Assembly (NCBI GenBank): GCA_002345625.1 | Contig: DDWE01000143.1 | Location: 1-12,208, forward strand | Length of the DNA: 12,208 nt | From: Desulfuromonadaceae bacterium UBA2294 | GTDB lineage: Bacteria; Desulfobacterota; Desulfuromonadia; Desulfuromonadales; UBA2294 | Direction of reading: 5' to 3' | Part shown: in pieces, positions 7,846 to 12,208 of the stretch | Layout of the letters: each line of letters begins with the position of its first letter | Position numbering within the stretch: position 1 is the stretch's first letter | Notes under the pieces: generated by a model | The model's database searches: none | The model's input: the letters and a program-made list of their open reading frames with translations, nothing else | What the model was told of the DNA's origin: nothing | Made by a program: the position numbers and the translations under genes

Positions 7846-9042
7846 TTAGTTGGCAGTTGCGGGCGATTTTTCCGCGCCGGTTGACGTTTTTTCAGGTACA
7901 AAGGGGCTGGCTTGGACTTGGGTCCCCGGTCGCAGCATGGTGAGTCCTTCGACAATCACCCGATCGCCGGCGGCCAGCCCCTCTGCCACCAGCCAGCGAT
8001 TTCCTATGGCACGGTCGAGGGTCAGGGGACGATAAGCGGCCTTGTTTTCGGCGTCCACCACCAGAGCATAGGGTTTGCCTTTCGGGTCACGGGCGACGCC
8101 CTGCTGTGGCACCAACAGCGCCTGCTCATTGACCCCCTCCTGAATGCGGGCCTGGACGTACATGCCCGGCAAGAGTTCTGCATCGGAATTGGGAAAGAGG
8201 GCGCGCAGGGTCACCGAGCCGGTGGAAGGATCAACGCTGATGTCGCTGAATTGCAGCGTCCCCTCATGGGGGTCGGGAGTGCCATCTTCCTGAATGAGGG
8301 TGACTTTGTTGTGATTTTCGTTTTTGACCAGTCGCCGATCTTCCAGGCGGCGTTTGAGGCTCAGCAGGTCGCTGGTCGATTGAGGGACATCAACATAGAT
8401 CGGATCGATTTGCTGGATAATTGCCAAAGGCACTGGTTGATAGGCGGTGACAATGGCGCCGACGGTGACGTTTGATTTGCCGATTCGCCCTGAAATAGGG
8501 GCCTGTACTTGGGTATATTGCAGATTGATGCGCGCCGATTCCAGGCTGGCCTGCCAGAACTGAATATCGGCTTCGGCCTGCACCAGTGCCGCAGCGGCAT
8601 CGTCGTAGTTCTGCTGACTGACAGCTTTGACCGCCACCAGCTCGTTGACGCGGGCGGCTCGGGCTTTGAGGGACGGCAAACTGGCGCGGGCGCGTGCCAG
8701 GGCAGCCTCGGCGCTGTTTAAGGCGGCAGTAAAGGGTTGTGGATCAAGCTGGTAAAGGATCTGTCCCGCTCTGACCTCGGCCCCTTCGGTAAAGAGGCGT
8801 TTCTGAATAAGGCCGCTGACCTGCGGCCGGATTTCGGCAAGTTTAAAAGCCGCAGTGCGACCAGGCAATTCCGTTGCCAGGGCAATTTTTTCAGGCGCCA
8901 TGGTCACGAAACTGACCGGCGGTAGCGGTTGCTGAGCGGGCGCCTGCGTTTTCTGCTGATTACAGCCGACAAACAGCAGCGCGCTCAAAAACAGGATCAA
9001 AAAAGAAGAAATTCTTACTGAAGGATTTTTTGGGGATTGCAT
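7846..9042 (-). CDS. RND periplasmic adaptor (membrane fusion protein), AcrA/MexA-like lipoprotein
   Basis: The 398-residue adaptor bridges the inner-membrane pump and the outer-membrane channel. A signal peptide ends 'ALLFVGC' with Cys27 as probable lipidation site (Phe at -3 is a slightly unusual lipobox). In order: 'PGRTAAFKLAEIRPQVSGLI' (60-79), the first lipoyl half ending 'ILYQLDPQPF' (95-104), an alpha-hairpin coiled coil (about 105-175), the second lipoyl half 'VQAPISGRIGKSNVTVGAIV' (179-198), then beta-barrel and membrane-proximal parts with 'LLPGMYVQARI'. All of this is typical of AcrA. The start is ATG 9042, with GGAGA eight bases upstream; the in-frame ATG at 9111 would put 23 polar residues before the signal peptide and is rejected. 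It is 70 bp downstream of the tetR stop and 12 bp before the pump gene, on the same transcript. Confidence 0.95.
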   Translation of the reverse strand: MQSPKNPSVRISSFLILFLSALLFVGCNQQKTQAPAQQPLPPVSFVTMAPEKIALATELPGRTAAFKLAEIRPQVSGLIQKRLFTEGAEVRAGQILYQLDPQPFTAALNSAEAALARARASLPSLKARAARVNELVAVKAVSQQNYDDAAAALVQAEADIQFWQASLESARINLQYTQVQAPISGRIGKSNVTVGAIVTAYQPVPLAIIQQIDPIYVDVPQSTSDLLSLKRRLEDRRLVKNENHNKVTLIQEDGTPDPHEGTLQFSDISVDPSTGSVTLRALFPNSDAELLPGMYVQARIQEGVNEQALLVPQQGVARDPKGKPYALVVDAENKAAYRPLTLDRAIGNRWLVAEGLAAGDRVIVEGLTMLRPGTQVQASPFVPEKTSTGAEKSPATAN

Positions 9043-9050
9043 CGACAGGA

Positions 9051-9055
9051 TCTCC
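9051..9055 (-). promoter_or_regulatory. Ribosome binding site that decides the adaptor start
   Basis: GGAGA on the minus strand, eight bases before ATG 9042. It supports the shorter start, which places a normal lipoprotein signal peptide at the N-terminus. Confidence 0.6.
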
Positions 9056-9112
9056 AGGGTTGAAAGTGAAAATTTACAGGTATCTTTCAGGATAAAATGG
9101 TTGCAAGACAAC

Positions 9113-9697
9113 TTATGTTTCGAGCGCCCTCCAACTGGCGGCGGCGATCTGCTCTATTAGTACATCGTCCAGATCGACGTGACCCGAAAGGGCATCGCGC
9201 AGAACAAAAATCACCGGACCGAAGGTCATGGCCAGATACAGAGGCAAGGGCAGCTTCTGCTGATTTTTTTGACAGATATTGGCAAAAAGGCTGACAAAAG
9301 GGTTTGGCGGTTCGTTGATCTCAGACCGCAGAAATTTCGCGTGTTTTTCTTCGCTGCCGTAGGGTGAGCTATAATATTGCTCTAGAAATTTAAATTCATG
9401 CGGGTGTTCTTTTAAATAATAAATCAGATTAACTATCAGTTGAATATGCTGTTTTTGCGCAGACAGCCCTGCATCGAAATCGCGGCTGACGGCTTGCTGA
9501 AGCTGACTGTCGACATGCTTAAAAACCGCGTGAATCAGTGCATCTTTGTCTTTAAAATAGCGGTAAATACTGCCGACACCGACATCGGCGCAGATCGCCA
9601 ACTGCGAGACCGGCGAGCAGTGAAAACCGTTTTCGGCAAACTGCTTCAGGGCCGCCTGCAAAATAATTTCCGCTTTGTTCTGAGAGACCTTAGGCAT
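9113..9697 (-). CDS. TetR/AcrR-family repressor of the efflux operon
   Basis: This 194-residue TetR-family regulator has an N-terminal DNA-binding domain with a helix-turn-helix at about 28-47 ('SPVSQLAICADVGVGSIYRY') followed by the conserved 'YFKDKDALIHAVF'. The C-terminal ligand domain (about 70-190) is helical and variable, as usual for the family. The ATG at 9697 has AGGAAAG six bases upstream. It is the first gene of the minus-strand cluster, 70 bp before the adaptor gene, and its promoter carries a palindromic operator candidate. The likely job is to repress itself and the pump until an exported compound binds. Family knowledge supports this (AcrR, TtgR and many others), but ligand and operator are inferred. 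The frame appears intact. Confidence 0.93.
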   Translation of the reverse strand: MPKVSQNKAEIILQAALKQFAENGFHCSPVSQLAICADVGVGSIYRYFKDKDALIHAVFKHVDSQLQQAVSRDFDAGLSAQKQHIQLIVNLIYYLKEHPHEFKFLEQYYSSPYGSEEKHAKFLRSEINEPPNPFVSLFANICQKNQQKLPLPLYLAMTFGPVIFVLRDALSGHVDLDDVLIEQIAAASWRALET

Positions 9698-9713
9698 GGA
9701 ATTCTTTCCTGAA

Positions 9714-9728
9714 TGAACGTTCCGTCAG
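9714..9728 (-). promoter_or_regulatory. Candidate TetR operator over the predicted transcription start
   Basis: An imperfect inverted repeat TGAACG-TTC-CGTCAG spans 9714-9728 and contains a perfect 8-bp palindrome GAACGTTC (9715-9722). It begins at the -10 box of the tetR promoter and covers the expected +1. Position and symmetry fit a TetR-type autoregulatory operator; binding is inferred. Confidence 0.5.
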
Positions 9729-9756
9729 TTATAGGGGCGCAAAATAATTTTGTCAA
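9728..9756 (-). promoter_or_regulatory. Near-consensus sigma70-type promoter of the tetR-efflux operon
   Basis: Reading the minus strand, TTGACA (complement of 9751-9756) is followed after exactly 17 bases by TATAAC (complement of 9728-9733). That is a perfect -35 and a five-of-six -10 at optimal spacing, with the tetR ATG about 30 bases beyond. No comparable promoter is seen in the 70-bp gap between tetR and the adaptor gene, so this promoter probably serves all four genes. Confidence 0.8.
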
Positions 9757-9772
9757 GACTGATCGACTGATC
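9757..9772 (+). repeat. Tandem GACTGATC pair beside the -35 box
   Basis: GACTGATC occurs at 9757-9764 and 9765-9772, directly adjoining the -35 element of the efflux promoter. The 9-mer GACTGATCG is found again at 11702-11710. The pair could be an activator or upstream site or a short recombination scar; no function is assigned. Confidence 0.5.
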
Positions 9773-9877
9773 GAGGGACCCAGATTCACCAGCACATTTT
9801 ACACAAAGGGCTCCGGCACGCCATGAGAGACCTATTTAGACATTATATCTGTCGGTAGAAATAAGCGACCCGCCCCT

Positions 9878-9905
9878 TATGTGGTGAGCGGAAATCCATC
9901 ACATA
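9878..9905 (+). other. Hairpin upstream of the small transposase-like ORF
   Basis: TATGTGGTG (9878-9886) pairs with CATCACATA (9897-9905) over nine base pairs with one G-T wobble and a 10-base loop. It ends 12 bases before the ribosome site of the ORF at 9930. It could be an operator or an RNA hairpin controlling that ORF. There is no T-tract, so it is not a good terminator. Confidence 0.4.
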
Positions 9906-9929
9906 GAGCCAGAATCAGGGAGGCAGGCC

Positions 9930-10109
9930 ATGAAAAAGAATATCTGGGGTGCCATCTATGGTCGTGTATTCCGAACCGTAGAAGATGTCTGCGAAACAGT
10001 AAAAAAATTCGTGGACCTTTACAACCGTGAGTGGCGCGTCGAGATAAAAACCTTCAAAGCGGCCATAGAAATTCACCACGATTGGCAAGAAAATTCTCAG
10101 GCTGCATAA
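9930..10109 (+). pseudogene. Small ORF resembling the C-terminus of an IS3-type transposase (remnant)
   Basis: The 59-codon frame starts at ATG 9930 with a strong GGGAGG site (9918-9923) six bases upstream and stops at TAA 10107-10109. The block 'IYGRVFRTVEDV' followed by 'VKKFVDLYNREWRVE' looks like the end of an IS3-family OrfB integrase-core transposase, where an '..F.T.E..R..V..FV..YN..W..E' pattern is common. After 'RVE' the usual tail (G..SP..A) is lost and the sequence diverges ('IKTFKAAIEIHHDWQE'). The catalytic DDE region is absent and I see no terminal inverted repeats nearby, so this is not an active element. The good ribosome site with a new ATG means a short peptide might still be made. 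The IS3 assignment is from memory of the family pattern, not from alignment. Confidence 0.5.
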
Positions 10110-10120
10110 GCTAAACTTGT

Positions 10121-10137
10121 GTTCAGGGGACCTGTTC
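10121..10137 (+). promoter_or_regulatory. Imperfect inverted repeat upstream of the second tetR gene
   Basis: GTTCAGG-GGA-CCTGTTC: five of seven positions are symmetrical around GGA, including a perfect CAGG/CCTG core. It lies about 80 bp before the ATG at 10215 and could be that regulator's operator. The evidence is weak. Confidence 0.25.
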
Positions 10138-10185
10138 CGCTACAATTCCCAGGACAGAATAAACAGCTCATCAAAGAAAGAGCCG

Positions 10186-10191
10186 TATAAT
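10186..10191 (+). promoter_or_regulatory. Possible -10 box of the second tetR gene
   Basis: A perfect TATAAT lies 23 bases before the ATG at 10215. No convincing -35 is found 16-18 bases upstream (the best is ACAGCT-like), so a promoter is only possible. Confidence 0.3.
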
Positions 10192-10214
10192 TACCACAAC
10201 TTCAATGGGTGTGA

Positions 10215-10907
10215 ATGAACAGGGTCGCGACGAAAGAAGACGGAGACGGTGGGCGATGCCAATCGGGCACAAAGACGCGCATCCTTGATGCCGCCGAGCG
10301 GATTTTCACCGATAAAGGGTTTCGCGGCACGTCCCTGCGAGAACTAACTGCCGAGGCTCGGGTAAACATTGCAGCAGTGAATTATCATTTCGGCTCCAAG
10401 GAGGCCCTGCTGCAGGCGGTTTTAGAACGACGGCTGGTTCCGTTGAAAAAAGTCCAGCGGAATAGACTGGAAATGATCCGCAAAAACGCGCAGGCGGCGT
10501 CGGTCAGGCCTTCCGTCCACGGCGCACTCCATGCTTTCTTTGGGCCGATGATCTCCCTTCACGACAGCGGCCAGGCAGCGGATGGCTTCATCCGTTTTTT
10601 GGGGCAATCATTCAGCGAGCAGAGCGATACAATCAGCGAAACCTTTCTGCGGCATATCGAGCCGGTTCAGATTCTTCTCTTCGATATCCTGGCGGAGGCG
10701 CTGCCACACATGTCGCATGACTGCCTCTCCTGGCGCCTGAACTTCGCCCTGGGGTCGATGATCCATTCAATGTCCATGGACCATTTCCCGTCCCTCCTTC
10801 CGAATATGGTGCCGTCCATCAGTTATGCCACCATGACGAGATGTATGCTGGATTTCATCGCTGCCGGCTTAGAGGCTCCATGCGCCCAATATCCTTCGCC
10901 GGGTTGA
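10215..10907 (+). CDS. TetR/AcrR-family transcriptional regulator (PsrA-like subgroup)
   Basis: This 230-residue regulator has a clear TetR DNA-binding domain: 'RILDAAERIFTDKGFRGTSL' (22-41), helix-turn-helix at about 39-58 and 'AAVNYHFGSKEALLQAVLER' (53-72). The C-terminal domain (about 95-215) has the pattern 'FLRHIEPV...WRLNFALGSMIHSM', reminiscent of PsrA/CecR-like regulators that sense lipids or drugs; that subgroup call is tentative. The first 18 residues are a polar extension. The start at ATG 10215 has only a weak ribosome site (GGGTG close by), but no better in-frame start is visible. It is an orphan: no target gene adjoins it on either side, the neighbours being a transposase remnant and a gene-poor region. 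Subgroup relatives often sit next to HlyD/ABC exporters, so it may have lost its partner operon or act elsewhere. Its ligand is unknown. Confidence 0.88.
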   Translation: MNRVATKEDGDGGRCQSGTKTRILDAAERIFTDKGFRGTSLRELTAEARVNIAAVNYHFGSKEALLQAVLERRLVPLKKVQRNRLEMIRKNAQAASVRPSVHGALHAFFGPMISLHDSGQAADGFIRFLGQSFSEQSDTISETFLRHIEPVQILLFDILAEALPHMSHDCLSWRLNFALGSMIHSMSMDHFPSLLPNMVPSISYATMTRCMLDFIAAGLEAPCAQYPSPG

Positions 10908-10928
10908 TGCAACCTGCTTTTATTTTAG
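10902..10928 (+). terminator. Weak candidate intrinsic terminator after the second tetR gene
   Basis: GGTTG (10902-10906) pairs with CAACC (10910-10914) around a three-base loop, followed by TGCTTTTATTTT. The stem overlaps the TGA stop. It has only five pairs and a broken T-tract, so efficiency is doubtful, but place and direction are right. Confidence 0.4.
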
Positions 10929-11108
10929 AGCATGTCCGGCCATCCCATGACGATTCTTCTGGGATTTGGTATTCAGCTTTCAACATGAAGTAAAATCGCG
11001 ACTCAAAGGCTCGGGTTTGCTGGACCCCTGACTTTTCTTATGGTGCTGCAGAGGATTCTAATCAAGACCAGAATGTTCACAGTAAGAGCGCCGTCGGAGA
11101 ATAGCGCC

Positions 11109-11160
11109 CGGGAGGGGATCTGCCTCTCCCGGCAGGTTCCGCCTCAAGAAAGAGGCTGCC
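11109..11160. other. Two adjacent hairpins
   Basis: CGGGAG (11109-11114) pairs with CTCCCG (11126-11131). GCCTC (11141-11145) pairs with GAGGC (11152-11156) around loop AAGAAA, with an outer GGCA/TGCC stem (11131-11134 with 11157-11160). No T-tract follows on the plus strand and no A-tract precedes, so these are not classical terminators. They may be RNA structure or relics of a mobile element. Confidence 0.4.
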
Positions 11161-11474
11161 TTCATATTGGAAGCCAAGAAAACGTTTCTCATAACCAGCA
11201 TCCTCCCTATTCTGGAGAAGGATAAGGCCAAAGTTCTGATCCGGCTGAGTCGTACCTCCAAAACCCTGCCTGAAATCCTGCTGCGGGGAAAGACCGGAGA
11301 ATTGTCCATTCGTTGCCGGCGGCGAATTGCGGGGGCCTTCAGTGAAATCGAAACATCGCAGCGGATTCCCAATGAGGTGATCCAGTCTGTTGGTAACGAA
11401 CTTGGAGAAAGGATTATCGTTCGTGTGGTGGCATCGCATAAAGAAGGCTGAGGTCCTCACGCGCCTCGGAACCG

Positions 11475-11490
11475 GTGTCCACATGGACAC
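11475..11490. repeat. 16-bp palindrome GTGTCCA-CA-TGGACAC
   Basis: The two seven-base arms are perfectly complementary around two bases. The size and symmetry fit a dimeric regulator's binding site, but no gene start lies just downstream, so this is only a candidate. Confidence 0.45.
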
Positions 11491-11586
11491 TCCGGGAAAA
11501 ATAATCGATATCTCTCTCCTCGACACTTACCGAAAACGACACACCTTCGTAAGAGGAGGGGTCTCAGTTTGGCTCTTTTCACTGGC

Positions 11587-11614
11587 AAGCTGTGCCTGAT
11601 GATAAAGCTGTGCC
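11587..11614 (+). repeat. Direct repeat AAGCTGTGCC, two copies 18 bp apart
   Basis: AAGCTGTGCC occurs at 11587-11596 and 11605-11614, separated by eight bases. Only two copies are present, so this is not an iteron array; function unknown. Confidence 0.4.
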
Positions 11615-11699
11615 GTCGAAGTTCTATACTTGTCTCAAGTCTGGCCGCGATGCGTGCAATCACTCTGCTGATCGAGAGCTAGACATCCATGCCGAAAAC

Positions 11700-11740
11700 C
11701 TGACTGATCGCCAACAAGTCATGCCTACGCGATCAATCAG
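11700..11740. repeat. 12-bp inverted repeat with 17-bp spacer
   Basis: CTGACTGATCGC (11700-11711) and GCGATCAATCAG (11729-11740) are complementary at 11 of 12 positions. The arms contain the same GACTGATCG word that is tandem at 9757-9773. It lies 90 bp beyond the stop of the edge gene read on the minus strand and could be a hairpin in its transcript tail or an element end. Confidence 0.45.
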
Positions 11741-11830
11741 ACCCGTTCCGCCCCAGCGTTATCCTGCCACAGGCTCCGGGTCTTCAACCCAGACTTGCTG
11801 CAGTGACTGGTGACGCAGGAATTCGGCGGC

Positions 11831-12208
11831 TTACAGAAACTGCTCCAGTTGAACCGGTACGTTGAGCTGCTCCTCGCCGCGCTGCACCGAGATGGCATAA
11901 CCGCTCTTGTCGTTACGTGTCCAGCGCTCGACGGTCAAGCGCGTCTGGATTTCGCCACCGGGGCCAGTGAAAGTATGGTTGAGGCTCTCCTGACCGCCGT
12001 CGCCGGCAATCCGGTGGATCTTGCGGAACAGAGCGAAGGCTTCCGACGGTTCGAGGATAAACCTGATCGCGCTGCTGCCGCTCTCGAGACGGAAAAAACG
12101 CAGCAGGATGGGCCCTTCGGCCGGCCGACCCTCGCTGTGCCGTTCATGGGGAGTGATGGCAACCCCGGCCTGCCTGGCGTAGATGGTGATCTGTGGAATC
12201 TTGTGCAT
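11831..12208 (-). CDS. Hypothetical protein, about 125 residues, start at window edge
   Basis: The frame runs from the ATG formed by the last three bases of the window to TAA at 11831-11833. Whether that ATG is the true start cannot be checked because any ribosome site is outside. The protein is soluble, has no signal peptide or membrane segment, and looks like one compact domain with alternating beta-strand patterns ('ILLRFFRLESGSSAIRFILE', 'EIQTRLTVERWTRNDKSGYA') and a helix 'PSEAFALFRKIHRIAG' at about 54-69. It ends 'VPVQLEQFL'. Codon use is even and GC-rich, and no shadow frame is better, so it is probably a real gene. I do not recognise its family; a role in nucleic-acid or ligand binding would be a guess and is not claimed. 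Confidence 0.65.
   Translation of the reverse strand: MHKIPQITIYARQAGVAITPHERHSEGRPAEGPILLRFFRLESGSSAIRFILEPSEAFALFRKIHRIAGDGGQESLNHTFTGPGGEIQTRLTVERWTRNDKSGYAISVQRGEEQLNVPVQLEQFL

Larger units (their letters stand above)
10908..11830. other. Gene-poor stretch of about 920 bp with no defensible gene
   Basis: Several overlapping frames are open but none is recognised. The most coding-like is plus strand 11167-11451 (TTG start, 94 codons, 'ILPILEKDKAKVLIRLSRTS', ending 'ASHKEG'), which has no ribosome site. The minus strand 11526-11077 (149 codons) covers the same bases and also lacks a site. Its composition (many Arg, Pro, Gly, Ser) and lack of membrane or domain motifs suggest one frame is a shadow of the other, or that both are remnants of a decayed gene. 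The stretch also holds two hairpins (11109-11160), a palindrome (11475-11490), a direct repeat (11587-11614) and a long inverted repeat (11700-11740). A weaker ATCCCA/TGGGAT hairpin is at 10942-10965. Confidence 0.5.

Noticed and set aside
7846..8725. Plus-strand open frames opposite the adaptor gene
   Set aside because: Antisense shadows; the minus-strand adaptor explains the sequence fully.
9043..9111. Longer N-terminus for the adaptor gene from the ATG at 9111
   Set aside because: It would put 23 residues ahead of the signal peptide and nearly touch the tetR stop; GGAGA at 9051-9055 fits the ATG at 9042.
9043..9112. Separate promoter for the adaptor gene in the gap after tetR
   Set aside because: Only poor -35/-10 matches (TTGCAA with GATACC) are present; co-transcription from the tetR promoter is simpler.
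11077..11526. 149-codon minus-strand frame as a real gene
   Set aside because: It has no ribosome site, no recognisable motif and a competing plus-strand frame over the same bases. I describe it as part of the gene-poor stretch instead.
1..12208. CRISPR array, tRNA, rRNA or complete insertion sequence
   Set aside because: No regularly spaced repeats, no tRNA-like cloverleaf, no rRNA stretches and no transposase with paired inverted ends were seen on either strand.

Overview
The window is a mosaic of two drug or solute export systems plus a gene-poor accessory stretch. It appears to come from a Gram-negative bacterium, because it encodes a full inner-membrane/periplasm/outer-membrane RND pump with lipoprotein signals. 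The style of the RND operon and the short edge gene are compatible with a Desulfuromonas/Geobacter-like deltaproteobacterium, but nothing in the window fixes the taxon; that placement is inference. The left part (1-~3095) is visibly more GC-rich than the RND operon and the region to its right, which suggests the parts have different histories.

Layout. (1) 2-3124, plus strand: the 3' end of an RbbA/YhiH-type ABC exporter, a YhhJ-type ABC-2 permease, and a broken major facilitator gene, packed with a 2-bp gap and then an ATGA overlap like an operon. The facilitator gene carries a 10-bp tandem duplication that shifts its frame, appears to lack an internal segment, and stops about halfway through the family's normal length. 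(2) 3231-9756, minus strand: a complete tetR / membrane-fusion / RND pump / outer-membrane-factor operon. It is read from a near-consensus sigma70-type promoter (TTGACA, 17 bp, TATAAC) with a palindromic operator candidate over the predicted start of transcription. The simplest model is an autoregulated tripartite efflux pump whose repressor is the first gene of its own operon. (3) 9757-10109: a short repeat, a hairpin and a 59-codon ORF resembling the C-terminus of an IS3-type transposase. (4) 10215-10907, plus strand: a second TetR-family regulator with no target gene beside it. (5) 10908-11830: about 920 bp with no gene I can defend, but with several hairpins, palindromes and short repeats. 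(6) 11831-12208, minus strand: a small protein of unknown function whose ATG is the last codon in the window.

How the genes fit together: the RND operon (regulator, adaptor, pump, outer-membrane channel) is self-contained and appears intact. The left ABC genes would form an inner-membrane exporter with components upstream of the window. The convergent meeting point near 3090-3230, where the facilitator gene ends abruptly, looks like a recombination junction. I see no CRISPR array, tRNA, rRNA, complete insertion sequence, or clearly new biological system.
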